DNA of 64,000 bases from Candidatus Obscuribacter phosphatis (GCA_001899315.1 MOYA01000001.1:2963556-3027555), one strand, 5' to 3'. Positions 8,917 through 17,163 are shown, counted from the stretch's first letter. The notes: generated by a model from the letters alone, not told the origin. Numbers and translations are program-made.

Positions 8917-9014
8917 TTCCCGATTGCCTAAGATCGTTCTAAAGGGAATCAGCAAGACAAGCGCTAAAATCAACCTCGCAGACTGGCAAAGTTTGCCCAA
9001 ACGGAGATATACAA

Positions 9015-9626
9015 GTGCTACACCAGCTTATCGATCCTATTTTATTGTGGATCAAAGACCAAGTTGCTCAAGGCGGCTATCTTGCCGTGATGATCATGAT
9101 GGCAATCGAATCGGCCAATATTCCGCTTCCCTCTGAAGCGATTATGCCGACAGCCGGCATTCTGGTGCAGCAAAATAAAATGAACTTCCACCTGGCAGCC
9201 CTTGCCGGTGCAGTCGGCTGCGTCATTGGTTCGATTCCATCTTACTTTTTGGGTAAGTATGGCGGTCGCCCTTTTCTGGCAAAGTATGGGCGTTATTTGC
9301 TATTGAAAGAAAAGGAACTGGAACTGGCCGAGAAATGGGTGGACAAATACGGCGACATGACTTTCTTTGTCTGCCGGATGCTGCCTGTGGTGCGCACTTT
9401 CATATCTTTCCCGGCGGGAGTGCTGAAAGCGCACTTCCTCATGTTCAATATCTTTACCTTTGTCGGCTCTTTGATCTGGTGCTACTTTCTCACCTGGGTC
9501 GGGGTCTACTTCGGCGAAAATATGGAAACTTTCAGAAGCATCTGGCACAAGTTTGACCTGGTAATCGTGCTTGTCTGTGTCGGCGGTTTCGGCTATTACC
9601 TCTATCGCCACCTCAAGCACGACTAG
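9015..9626 (+). CDS. DedA-family inner membrane protein
   Basis: DedA (VTT/SNARE-associated) proteins are proposed lipid flippases or scramblases acting on undecaprenyl phosphate or phospholipids at the inner membrane. The 203 residues have the conserved AIESANIPLPSEAIMPTAG opening, the GSIPSYFLGKYGG re-entrant loop, and the RMLPVVRTFISFPAG motif with both Arg residues. Four to five hydrophobic segments are visible. The start is a GTG with GGAG about 9 bases upstream. It is divergent from selB and convergent with the RHH gene after it. Confidence 0.92.
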   Translation: MLHQLIDPILLWIKDQVAQGGYLAVMIMMAIESANIPLPSEAIMPTAGILVQQNKMNFHLAALAGAVGCVIGSIPSYFLGKYGGRPFLAKYGRYLLLKEKELELAEKWVDKYGDMTFFVCRMLPVVRTFISFPAGVLKAHFLMFNIFTFVGSLIWCYFLTWVGVYFGENMETFRSIWHKFDLVIVLVCVGGFGYYLYRHLKHD

Positions 9627-9659
9627 GGCAAGAGCCCTTACTTAGGCTTGCTTAGTGTG

Positions 9660-10109
9660 TCAGCCTTTCTTATATTGTCTGCGTCTGGTGTCTTCTCTAA
9701 TTTCAAGCAGTTCGATCAAGAGCTTCTGCCTGTCGGGACCGTCCCAACGCTTCAACCAATCTTGTATTGCCAACTGAATCATGCCGCTCTTATCGGGCGA
9801 ATGGGCGCCATATAGTCGCTTCAGCTCGAGCCAGATATTTTGCAGGGCGGCCAGCTGGTCGGAAGGAAGCTTGATAGTATAAGAGATATACTTTTGACTA
9901 CCACTTTGCGGACGCGGCAAGCGAGCAGTCAAAATGTCTTCGGCGTTAGCGCCGTCGCTCTGAGCACTCAGCTTCTCAAAGCCCGGAATCGGCTCAGAAG
10001 GCAAGCCCTGGAAAGACTCTTCCCCATTGCCCTCCCGCTCTGCTTCCACTTCATTATTGCTGCCGTCTTCTTCTGTGCTAATTTTTTCTTGGCCACGCTT
10101 GTTATTCAA
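9660..10109 (-). CDS. Small protein with possible ribbon-helix-helix-like C-terminal domain
   Basis: The N-terminal 60 residues are acidic, Glu/Asn/Ser-rich and probably disordered. The C-terminal 80 residues (SYTIKLPSDQLAALQNIWLELK, then SGMIQLAIQDWLKRW) resemble a beta strand plus two helices as in ribbon-helix-helix proteins, and the end is basic. No ATG is available. A TTG at 10109 has GAGG 8 bases upstream and is my preferred start; a TTG at 10169 would add 20 Cys-rich residues and looks less likely. The gene stands alone, convergent with the DedA gene. I do not recognise the family. Confidence 0.55.
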   Translation of the reverse strand: MNNKRGQEKISTEEDGSNNEVEAEREGNGEESFQGLPSEPIPGFEKLSAQSDGANAEDILTARLPRPQSGSQKYISYTIKLPSDQLAALQNIWLELKRLYGAHSPDKSGMIQLAIQDWLKRWDGPDRQKLLIELLEIREDTRRRQYKKG

Positions 10110-10240
10110 AGAAGAGACCTCTATATTCTGGATAAATAAAGCAATACGACAACAACATTGTAAGGGCAATTGCCTGGATAATAAAGAAGAAAAGATGAAG
10201 CCCCTTGAAAATAGGCAACTACTAAGCAGGTAAATAAACT

Positions 10241-10999
10241 ATGTTGGCCGAAATAGTGCGAGCTATTCTTGAAAAGATTTTGCGCGACAAGCTAATCATG
10301 GGGCTTATCATCATGATGATTGTCGCCGTCTTTGTCACCGGCGGACAAAAAGATCCAAACGGCGCCAGGCTTTTCTCAAAAAAATACGGCGCCGGACAAG
10401 AAGCTGATTTGCCCGAAGAAGGCGGCGAACAGCCCGGAAACGCGAACAATATGGCCAATCATCAAGCCGGCGGACAAAACCAAATGGCCGGGCAAAATCA
10501 AAAGAACGGACAGAGCCAACAGAATGGACAGAGCCAGCAGAATGCTCAGGTCAATACACAGCCCAATTCACAGCCCAGCCCCCAGCCCAGTCCGGCCGAT
10601 GCCCAGGTGGCTACCGAATTTATTCGCTGGTGGTTATCTAAAGGCATGGACTATCAACAGGCCACAGCCGACGCCTCGCATAAAGAAGCCCTTAGTTGGA
10701 TCAAACCGCCAGCCACCGATGCTTTCGTCACTCTCTTTTGGCCAGCAGAATTAGCAGCAAATATAAGGTCAGGCAGACAGGTGGGAAACTTCCAGATAGC
10801 CACAGTCTCACCTCTTGCCATCAACCCAGACGGCAGCGTGCCCCTGCGCGTTACCGGCGTACTGGTTTTACAAGACACCGGCTATGCGCCGCGCAGCCAG
10901 CCGCTCGAACTCAATTTTCTTGTCAAGAAAGAAGCAGAAGGTCTGCGAATAATCAATTTTTACCAGCAGGCCGGCATGATAAGCACCTCAGGGCAGTGA
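10241..10999 (+). CDS. Membrane-anchored protein with Gln/Asn-rich linker and NTF2/VirB8-like domain
   Basis: Residues 17-34 form one transmembrane helix (IMGLIIMMIVAVFVTGG). Residues about 60-125 are a Gln/Asn/Ser/Pro-rich linker with repeated GQSQQN units. The last 130 residues (FIRWWLSKGMDYQQATADA to LEIINFYQQ-like end) look like a cystatin/NTF2 fold, as in VirB8 or TcpC of type IV secretion and conjugative transposons. The assignment is by overall architecture, not by a diagnostic motif. No other secretion gene is adjacent; the secretion operon of this window is 41 kb away. Confidence 0.5.
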   Translation: MLAEIVRAILEKILRDKLIMGLIIMMIVAVFVTGGQKDPNGARLFSKKYGAGQEADLPEEGGEQPGNANNMANHQAGGQNQMAGQNQKNGQSQQNGQSQQNAQVNTQPNSQPSPQPSPADAQVATEFIRWWLSKGMDYQQATADASHKEALSWIKPPATDAFVTLFWPAELAANIRSGRQVGNFQIATVSPLAINPDGSVPLRVTGVLVLQDTGYAPRSQPLELNFLVKKEAEGLRIINFYQQAGMISTSGQ

Positions 11000-11108
11000 T
11001 TCTCGACTAATTTTTGAAACGAAATTATTCAATGCCTTTTAGGCAAACGGCTCCAAAATATTCTTGTGGTATATTTACTGAACGTTCGGGGCATTGACTC
11101 CGCTCGTT

Positions 11109-11127
11109 CTGGTAATTCAATTACCAG
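11109..11127. other. Inverted repeat just upstream of tRNA-Phe
   Basis: CTGGTAAT and ATTACCAG form a perfect 8-bp stem with a 3-base loop ending 8 bases before the mature tRNA 5' end. It is not followed by a T tract, so it is not an ordinary terminator. It could be a processing element in the tRNA leader or an operator. Confidence 0.5.
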
Positions 11128-11135
11128 TCAAGTAT

Positions 11136-11208
<73 letters not shown>

Positions 11209-11272
11209 AATCTTTTAAAAACATAGATAGAAGGTCGGTTACCCAAATCGGGCTCTTTGAGGAACTGTTCAG

Positions 11273-12784
11273 ATGAGCACTACTTTGTCTCGCCCTCAGA
11301 CTAGCCGTCTAAAAAAATTGAGCCTAAACCTGCTCTCTTTTTTTGTTGTCGCCACCACGGCGGCAAGCACTGCCATAAGCGGTTGCGCAGCGGCGCCTGA
11401 AAAAGACCCGAACTTTTTGGTAAAACCCTATGTGCAACTCGGTTATAACTTTGCCGACAAGGCCGGCAAAGTGCTCACCATAACATGGTTTGCCGATGAA
11501 AAAGCCGACTTCAAAATAAAGGTAAAAGCCGCCGACAAAGAAGTGCCGGTGACCATGGCAGTGAGAGAAATAAGCCTGCCCAGACAATGTTTTAGATACA
11601 GCGCCGATCTTGACTTTAGCGGCGACAGTTTCAAGAAAACTTTCGTCAAATATTCTTATGTAATTGAAAAGAACAGCAAGCCTGTTTTCAATGCCTCTGG
11701 TTATGCCAGACTTAGCCATGGCTCAGAAAAAGACAGATCAGAACTAAAGATTGTTGTCTTTGGCGACTGCGGTGCCAACACCACCGGTCAAAAGAACATC
11801 GCCAATCAATGCTACAAGCAAAACCCAGATTTGGTGGTCATCCCCGGAGACATCGTTTATCAAAGAGGCTTGTTTGATGAATACCTCTCCAATTATTTTC
11901 CAATCTACAACAGAGACAAAGCCGATGCTGAAGGTGTACCGCTGATTCGCTCGGTCCCCGTTGTGCCTGTGCTGGGCAACCACGACATAGCGCTCTCAGG
12001 CAGAGGGGTAGACCTCTCTAATCACCCTGGTGCTCTCGGTTATTTCCACTTCTTTCAAGTGCCTCTTAATGGCTTTAGCGCCACTACCGGCGGCGCCAAC
12101 ATACCGACCTTGAAGGGCAATCCCGACAGACAAAAAGCTTTCACCAGCGCCGCTCAAGATTCTTTCCCGCGCATGGCCAATTTTTCTTTTGACTATGGCA
12201 ACACGCACTGGACAGTTATTGACGGCAATTTTTATATGAACTGGTCTGATGAGAAAATCAGAGCCTGGTTGAGAGAAGACCTGAAGAAAGTAAAGCCGGG
12301 CATGTGGAAATTTGTCACCTATCACCAACCGGCCTTCAGCATAGACGCGCCCCACGGCAAAGAACAAAGAATGCGACTGGCTCAAGATATCTTGCAGGAA
12401 GAAAAAGTAGACATGGTGCTCTGCGGTCACTCGCACTGCTATGAGAGATCAAGACCGCTAAATTTCAAACCTGCCGGCAAAGACCAAGCCCTGAAGCTGA
12501 ACCCGGACGGCACCGTCGACGGTATCATCAACACCGACCCTAAGTTTGACGGCGTAAAAGTCACCAAAGCCAACGGCGTTATACACATAGTAACCGGCGG
12601 CGGCGGCGCCAACCTTTATGTGAAAGACCCCACTTACAAACCAGGCGACGCCCACGACTATATGCCAAAATTTGTGGCGGACCGTCACAGCCTCACTGTG
12701 CTAGAGATCAAGGGCAAAGAACTAAAATTTAAACAGCTGGACGAAGACGGCAAGGTCATAGATCAAATCACCCTCGAAAAATAG
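11273..12784 (+). CDS. Purple-acid-phosphatase-like metallophosphoesterase lipoprotein
   Basis: The N-terminus has a basic region, a hydrophobic helix and a lipobox (AISGC), so the mature protein is probably lipid-anchored outside the inner membrane. Residues about 50-145 look like the fibronectin-like N-terminal domain of purple acid phosphatases. The calcineurin-like catalytic core follows with all metal ligands visible: GDCG (Asp165), GDIVY (Asp193 and Tyr196), GNHD (Asn236), YHQP (His351) and GHSHCYERS (His386, His388). The GDxxY tyrosine is what separates purple acid phosphatases from other metallophosphoesterases. Likely role: release of phosphate from organic esters. It begins 65 bases after tRNA-Phe. 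Confidence 0.88.
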   Translation: MSTTLSRPQTSRLKKLSLNLLSFFVVATTAASTAISGCAAAPEKDPNFLVKPYVQLGYNFADKAGKVLTITWFADEKADFKIKVKAADKEVPVTMAVREISLPRQCFRYSADLDFSGDSFKKTFVKYSYVIEKNSKPVFNASGYARLSHGSEKDRSELKIVVFGDCGANTTGQKNIANQCYKQNPDLVVIPGDIVYQRGLFDEYLSNYFPIYNRDKADAEGVPLIRSVPVVPVLGNHDIALSGRGVDLSNHPGALGYFHFFQVPLNGFSATTGGANIPTLKGNPDRQKAFTSAAQDSFPRMANFSFDYGNTHWTVIDGNFYMNWSDEKIRAWLREDLKKVKPGMWKFVTYHQPAFSIDAPHGKEQRMRLAQDILQEEKVDMVLCGHSHCYERSRPLNFKPAGKDQALKLNPDGTVDGIINTDPKFDGVKVTKANGVIHIVTGGGGANLYVKDPTYKPGDAHDYMPKFVADRHSLTVLEIKGKELKFKQLDEDGKVIDQITLEK

Positions 12785-13195
12785 ATGAGCGAAAACGTCA
12801 ATCACAGCATCGCAGGCTCGTGGCTCGGCAAGTACGGCTACCAAGACGATAGTGACGGTTCGACCTTTGAAGCAGTCTTTCTTGAAAGCCGAGGCTATAT
12901 CGAAGGCAGCATCTTGGACGACTGCAGTCTGGGCGAAGCCTTTGTCACCGGCACCTTTGTCTATCCCAATATCTCTTTCACAAAGAAGTATCGCAAGCCG
13001 GGTCTTGAACCAGTGGAATATCGCGGACAGATGAGCGAAGACGGGCAGAGCCTCTTGGGGGTCTGGACAATCAAGGCAGAAAGACCGGGATTGCTGGACA
13101 ATCGCGGCACCTGGACCGCCTTTAGAGACGGCACAGAGGATGCTTTTCCAATCAAGACCTTGCGCAAAGAATTGCTTGCCCAGGCAGGGTCGTGA
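12785..13195 (+). CDS. Small beta-rich protein of unknown function
   Basis: The ATG follows the phosphatase stop with no gap, so the two are probably co-translated. The 136 residues have no signal peptide or membrane segment. Alternating strands (GSWLGKYGY, FEAVFLES, GYIEGSIL, FVTGTFVYPNISF, YRGQMSEDGQSLLGVW) suggest a small beta barrel, superficially like calycins. I recognise no family. The context suggests a function linked to the phosphatase, but that is a guess. Confidence 0.7.
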   Translation: MSENVNHSIAGSWLGKYGYQDDSDGSTFEAVFLESRGYIEGSILDDCSLGEAFVTGTFVYPNISFTKKYRKPGLEPVEYRGQMSEDGQSLLGVWTIKAERPGLLDNRGTWTAFRDGTEDAFPIKTLRKELLAQAGS

Positions 13196-13234
13196 TGGTT
13201 AAAATTAGAGCTACCAATAGACAGGAAAATTATC

Positions 13235-13558
13235 GTGCTTGAAGTCGCAAAAATTTCAGTTATCGCCTTTGCTGTGATCGTCATCGCCGGCGGTATCATG
13301 GGCTATGTCAAAGCCAAAAGCAAAGCCTCGCTCATTTCGGGACTGGTAAGCGGTATCGCCCTAGTAGGTTGCTTTATTGCCGCGCAATCAGCCCTGAAGG
13401 CAGGGCTCATGGGTGCCTTGGTGGTATCAAGTTTGCTCACCGTAGTTTTTATAATTCGCTATATCAAAACAAAGAAATTCATGCCGGCAGGCATGATGCT
13501 TATTTGCTCGGTGGGCTCGGTCGGACTTTTGGCTAAAGCTCTATTTGACGCCAATTAG
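13235..13558 (+). CDS. TMEM14-family small membrane protein
   Basis: The 107 residues hold four hydrophobic helices with the family's Gly-rich pattern: GGIMGYVKAKSKASLISGLVSG, then AGLMGALVVSSLL and FMPAGMMLICSVGSV. TMEM14 (UPF0136) proteins occur in cyanobacteria, plastids (FAX fatty-acid exporters) and mitochondria, and are thought to move fatty acids or related small molecules across membranes. The start is a GTG with an AGGA-like site 6 bases upstream. Confidence 0.85.
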   Translation: MLEVAKISVIAFAVIVIAGGIMGYVKAKSKASLISGLVSGIALVGCFIAAQSALKAGLMGALVVSSLLTVVFIIRYIKTKKFMPAGMMLICSVGSVGLLAKALFDAN

Positions 13559-13598
13559 AGGCAAACTCTAACTAAAAGTAGGCGGCAAACCATCTGAC

Positions 13599-14774
13599 CT
13601 AAGAACGCTTTTTGAGAGCTTTCAATCTTTCGCGAGCAGCGCTCAAGGTTTCGTCTTGCCTTGAGAAACAGAAGCGCACATAATTATGCTTGATGGGCGA
13701 ATCACCAAAGAAACTGCCGCCCGGTACCACCGCCACACCAATATCTTTGACCAGATGCTTGGTGAAATCTAGATCGCTTTTGAAGCCGAAACTGGAAATA
13801 TCGCAGAAGGCATAATAGGCACCTTGCGGGCTAGTGTAAGGAACCCCGATCATATCCAGTGTTTCGAGCATATACTGACGCCTGGTGGCATATTCGAGCT
13901 TGAGTTCATCATAATAGCCCTGAGGCATATTGACCGCTGTCACACCGGCTCGCTGCAAGGGCGCCGGAGCCCCAACAGTGAGAAAGTCATGGACTTTGCG
14001 AATGGGCAAAGTCAACTCGGGACTTGCTATCGCCCAGCCCACACGCCAGCCGGTAACGCTGTAAGTTTTTGAAAGCGAATTGATTGTCACGGTCAGATCG
14101 CGCATGCCGGGCAGAGTTGCCATCGAGATATGCTCGTTGTCGTCAAACAAAATATGCTCATAGATTTCATCAGTGATGGCAAGCACTCCCCATTTCTGAC
14201 AGAGCGCAGCAATAGCCATCATCTCTTCGCGGTTGAAGACTTTACCGGTTGGGTTATGCGGCGTATTGATGATCACAGCCCTGGTCTTGTCGTTAAAGGC
14301 ACGGGCCAGGTCAGCTTCATCAAAAGTCCAATTGGGCGGGCTCATCCGCACATATCTCGGCACCGCGCCTGAAAGAATAGAATCGGGACCATAGTTTTCA
14401 TAAAACGGTTCGAAGACAATTACTTCGTCGCCCGGATCAATTAGAGCCATCATAGTCGCCACCATAGCTTCGGTGGCACCGCAGCAAACAGTGATCTCGC
14501 TTTCGGGGTCAATATCAAGCCCCTGAAAGCGCTTAGTCTTTTCAGCAATAGCCTGCCTGAGCAGTTTATCGCCCCAGGTAATAGCGTACTGATTTACGTT
14601 ATCGAGAGTCGCCCGAGTGACGGCTTCTTTTAGCTCAGGCGGACAGGCAAAATCAGGCAAACCCTGGGCCAGATTGACAGCTTTGTGCTGCAGTGCCAAT
14701 CGAGACATCTCCCTAATGACAGACTCCTGAAAGAGACTGGCACGGGCCGATGCATGCTTGAAAGTCTTGTTCAT
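13599..14774 (-). CDS. Class I/II PLP aminotransferase (aspartate/kynurenine/methionine aminotransferase-like)
   Basis: This fold-type I enzyme has LAQGLPDFACP near residue 40, GATEAMVATMMALIDPGDEV, INTPHNPTGKV, the DEIYEHI aspartate that contacts the PLP pyridine nitrogen, SLSKTYSVTGWRVGW with the Schiff-base lysine, and the carboxylate-binding Arg in NYVRFCFS. The pattern is close to kynurenine/glutamine transaminases and the methionine aminotransferase of salvage pathways, but the substrate cannot be fixed. I start at the ATG at 14774 because AAGGGAG lies 5 bases upstream. This gives 391 residues. It is transcribed alone. Confidence 0.9.
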   Translation of the reverse strand: MNKTFKHASARASLFQESVIREMSRLALQHKAVNLAQGLPDFACPPELKEAVTRATLDNVNQYAITWGDKLLRQAIAEKTKRFQGLDIDPESEITVCCGATEAMVATMMALIDPGDEVIVFEPFYENYGPDSILSGAVPRYVRMSPPNWTFDEADLARAFNDKTRAVIINTPHNPTGKVFNREEMMAIAALCQKWGVLAITDEIYEHILFDDNEHISMATLPGMRDLTVTINSLSKTYSVTGWRVGWAIASPELTLPIRKVHDFLTVGAPAPLQRAGVTAVNMPQGYYDELKLEYATRRQYMLETLDMIGVPYTSPQGAYYAFCDISSFGFKSDLDFTKHLVKDIGVAVVPGGSFFGDSPIKHNYVRFCFSRQDETLSAARERLKALKKRS

Positions 14775-14813
14775 GACTACTCCCTTGAAAGCGGCGCACA
14801 GAGGCAGAGGGTA

Positions 14814-14819
14814 ATTATA
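14814..14819 (-). promoter_or_regulatory. -10 box for the aminotransferase gene
   Basis: A perfect TATAAT on the minus strand lies 39 bases before the aminotransferase ATG. The -35 region is poor (GATCAA at 17-base spacing), so the promoter may need an activator. Confidence 0.4.
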
Positions 14820-14959
14820 GTGAATAGACCGGCGGTTTGATCTGGACAACTGCGACTAATAGATTGGAGTATCGCCTTAATTTTGAGGATGACTGCTGTG
14901 CAAACCTAGCATCGCACGGCTCAATTAAATGGGCAAAGACTTTAGATTCACTCTAAAAC

Positions 14960-15367
14960 ATGTTGTTGAGAATAGTCGACTCCCTTCAGACAGTCATAGA
15001 AGTGTCCGGCTGCCCAGAACAGCATCCGAAAGGAAGTCCAATATCTGTCTCAACAGCATCGAAGCACAGACAATTCTGGAATCTCCACAATGGAGTCACA
15101 GCTAAATGCGACTACTCGGAAAGTATCGAAAATTTTGCAACCGAGAGGGAGGCAATAGAATTTCTGAAAGAGGAATTTGCTTGTACGCCTGGGGTGCTAA
15201 CAAATAGAGGTCTCGTTGTTAATTGGAGTAATCATTGCGATGAAGAAACGCTATCAATAACGGTAAGAAAGATACTAATAAAGGGTAAAGAACCGAAGAA
15301 ACTGCCCAACGCCAATGACAATGCCATTGCCGCACACCCACACCCACAGCCACACCCTGTCTATTAA
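14960..15367 (+). CDS. Hypothetical protein, uncertain
   Basis: The 135-codon frame has a plausible folded middle (FWNLHNGVTAKCDYSE, ATEREAIEFLKEEFACTPG, GLVVNWSNHCDEETLSITV) but no clear ribosome-binding site. It ends in a His/Pro run from a CACACCC-rich repeat. Codon use is looser than in neighbouring genes. It could be a diverged or recently transferred gene, or a remnant. I recognise no family. Confidence 0.35.
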   Translation: MLLRIVDSLQTVIEVSGCPEQHPKGSPISVSTASKHRQFWNLHNGVTAKCDYSESIENFATEREAIEFLKEEFACTPGVLTNRGLVVNWSNHCDEETLSITVRKILIKGKEPKKLPNANDNAIAAHPHPQPHPVY

Positions 15368-15616
15368 CTGCAAAAGACTCATCGCCCAGGATGTAACATG
15401 AGCGAGCCAGCCTAGCTTGTGAGCACCGATTCGATAGCCAAGTATGACAATCAATTCTAAAGCTTACACACAAAATGCTGAGCAAAAAAAATACCTAAGC
15501 AGATAATGGCTCAATACCGAGGTTTAGCGCACGTTGATTTTCTCTCTTACCCGAATTAGGGAATTCACCGCAAACTAGGCAGATGCTGTAATGAAATAAC
15601 TAAGCGGAGAGCAAGC
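15368..15616. other. Non-coding stretch before the UGA-interrupted ORF
   Basis: I see no supported gene, RNA or repeat here. The only signal is the GGAG ribosome-binding site at its 3' end serving the ATG at 15617. Together with flanking weak frames this makes 14.8-16.3 kb the least gene-dense part of the window. Confidence 0.5.
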
Positions 15617-16030
15617 ATGAACTCAGCAGAAAATTACTCAGCAGAAAATAACTCGGCAGAAATCTCCTTCAAACAATACGTGAGCATGGCTAGCAAGCTA
15701 CTACCGGAGCTTGAGGGACTGCAACGCTTAAGCAACCTCGATCAAGCCTTTCGCTTTCTAGAAAGTATTGGCATTGCTGTCAAAGAAATGGATCTGCTCT
15801 CTCAAGATGAATTTACACTTGACCTAATTTTTCCGATCAGCAAATCATCTCGGTGCCTTGTGCTTGCAGCCAGTTGAGTTGGACATCTGACGGCGGTCGC
15901 CGTCTTTGAAAGCAAACCAACAAACGATGAACTACTTAGCTGGCACCTGCAGATGGGCTGGAAACCGCAGGTATCTGCACTGCAAGATGGCGAGAAGATA
16001 CTTGGCTATGCAGCCTGCATATATAGATAA
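15617..16030 (+). CDS. 137-codon ORF with one in-frame UGA (codon 87): candidate selenoprotein or nonsense-mutated gene
   Basis: The ATG has GGAG 8 bases upstream. The frame runs to a TGA at 15875-15877 and then continues in the same frame, with no other stop, to the TAA at 16028-16030. The continuation reads as ordinary protein (VGHLTAVAVFESKPTNDE, then DGEKILGYAACIYR), and the strand before the UGA (RCLVLAAS) would join smoothly to the strand after it. The N-terminus carries 2.8 copies of a 15-base repeat (NSAEN units). A SECIS-like hairpin follows the UGA. Other genes here use TGA as a normal stop, so a changed genetic code is excluded. The UGA could also be a mutated TGG, CGA or GGA codon. 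I recognise no family. Confidence 0.5.
15889..15904 (+). promoter_or_regulatory. SECIS-like hairpin 11 bases after the in-frame UGA
   Basis: GACGGC-GGTC-GCCGTC is a perfect 6-bp stem with a GGUC tetraloop. The loop starts 17 bases after the UGA, within the spacing of known bacterial SECIS elements. From memory of the literature, the E. coli fdhF SECIS also has a GGUC apical loop, read by SelB through its G and U. The bulged U of that element is not present here. Confidence 0.4.
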
Positions 16031-16178
16031 CTCAAGACCTGGTCTATTTGACAAATTGACCGCCAGGCGCAGGCTCTGCTGCAAATACAAATACAAGCAA
16101 GCACGACAAATCAACGACAATCGTTCTCAATAATAAGATCAGAACGTCTCACAAATTTATCTTCAAAAATATTGCAAA

Positions 16179-16208
16179 TTGCAGTCATCGGCGCTAGGCT
16201 AGTCTTAT
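16179..16208 (+). promoter_or_regulatory. Flavodoxin promoter
   Basis: TTGCAG (16179-16184) and TCTTAT (16203-16208) match the -35 and -10 consensus at four of six bases each, with an 18-base spacer. The Fur box begins 5 bases downstream, over the expected transcription start. Confidence 0.45.
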
Positions 16209-16212
16209 CCAG

Positions 16213-16229
16213 TTGAGAATTATTCTCAA
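16213..16229. promoter_or_regulatory. Fur box (iron-responsive operator)
   Basis: TTGAGAAT-T-ATTCTCAA is a perfect 8-1-8 palindrome containing the 7-1-7 Fur core (TGAGAAT-n-ATTCTCA; consensus TGATAAT-n-ATTATCA). It lies 100 bases before the flavodoxin ATG and over the predicted start of transcription. Fur with bound iron would repress, so flavodoxin would be made under iron starvation. Confidence 0.8.
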
Positions 16230-16329
16230 TAAAAACACAAAACCAAACGACACTCATTTTCAAATAGAAACACCCATTGTCAAAAATGGGTCAGATTTTT
16301 GCATCTATAAATCAATAAGGAGCAATCAA

Positions 16330-16860
16330 ATGAAAGGCAAATTGTTCTTCGGAACACAGACCGGCACCACCGAAGCCGTAGCCGAACAAATACAAAAGGA
16401 ACTAGCCGACCTGGTAGGCGAATGTCGCAATATCTATGGCGTCAAGAAAGAAGAATTGGAGGATGCCGACTTCCTAGTGTTAGGCGGCTCCACTTGGGGC
16501 GATGGCGAGCTGACCGACGACTTCCAAGATTCACTGCATATATTGGAAGCAGCCAATCTAAGCGGCAAAACGGTAGCTCTGTTTGCCTTGGGTGACCAAT
16601 ACGGCTATGGCTATAACTTTGTCTCTGCCATGAAAATTGTCTATGACACAGTAAAAAAATGCGGCGCCAGAGTGATTGGCAGCGGGGTCAGTCGCGCCGG
16701 TTTCGATTTTGAACATTCAGAGTCTTTGCAAGACGACGCCTTCCTCGGCCTGGTTCTAGATGAAGTCAATCAGCCGGAAATGACCGAAAAGCGCATCAAA
16801 GAATGGGTCTCGACAGTCAGACAAGAATTGGCCCAGGCTGATTTGACTTCGGTTGGCTAA
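16330..16860 (+). CDS. fldA: Flavodoxin
   Basis: Flavodoxin is an FMN-binding electron carrier that replaces ferredoxin when iron is scarce. The 176 residues start KGKLFFGTQTGTTEAVAEQ with the phosphate-binding loop TQTGTT at 9-14, then LGGSTWGDGEL and GDQYGYGYNFVSAM around the isoalloxazine site. The length fits long-chain flavodoxins (IsiB/FldA type). I start at 16330 because AAGGAG lies 8 bases upstream; upstream in-frame codons would cross the Fur box. The Fur operator supports iron control. Confidence 0.95.
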   Translation: MKGKLFFGTQTGTTEAVAEQIQKELADLVGECRNIYGVKKEELEDADFLVLGGSTWGDGELTDDFQDSLHILEAANLSGKTVALFALGDQYGYGYNFVSAMKIVYDTVKKCGARVIGSGVSRAGFDFEHSESLQDDAFLGLVLDEVNQPEMTEKRIKEWVSTVRQELAQADLTSVG

Positions 16861-16905
16861 AGACAATAGCAAAGAGCAAAGAGCAAATATCAAAGAGGAC
16901 AGGCA

Positions 16906-17163
16906 ATGTATTTTGTCGACGGTGAAAAAACAGCTGTAATGGTAGAACTCTTCGGAGGACCGCTCGACGGCATCACCGTCGACTGCCCTCTGGCTCCACC
17001 TCCTTGTTTTCTCATTCCCACCGGACAAGAGTTAGAAGTATCGGTCTATGGTTTTGATTGTCTCAAGTGCGAGAACCATCACACCCTGCTTAAATACAGC
17101 TATCTTGGTCTAGAGTCGGTGAGTGCGCAAGAGATGACCGGACTAAGTCCATCTTTGAATTGA
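16906..17163 (+). CDS. Small protein with GGPLDG motif, unknown function
   Basis: The 85-residue frame has AGAGGA 7 bases before the ATG and follows flavodoxin by 45 bases, so it may share its iron-controlled transcript. It contains ELFGGPLDGITV near the start, a motif that recurs in small uncharacterised bacterial and phage proteins, then a CxxC-like DCLKCENHH segment. No signal peptide or helix is present. The CxxC and two His could bind a metal; this is speculation. Confidence 0.65.
   Translation: MYFVDGEKTAVMVELFGGPLDGITVDCPLAPPPCFLIPTGQELEVSVYGFDCLKCENHHTLLKYSYLGLESVSAQEMTGLSPSLN

Noticed and set aside
9627-9659. GGGC-AAGA-GCCC hairpin after the DedA gene as a terminator
   Set aside because: The stem is only 4 bp and is not followed by a T tract.
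15906-16133. A 75-codon frame after the in-frame UGA
   Set aside because: It is out of frame with the protein-like continuation, has no binding site and an Arg/Tyr/Cys-rich composition.
16213-16329. N-terminal extension of flavodoxin to 215 residues
   Set aside because: It would start inside the Fur box, the added residues match no flavodoxin, and a good AAGGAG site serves the ATG at 16330.
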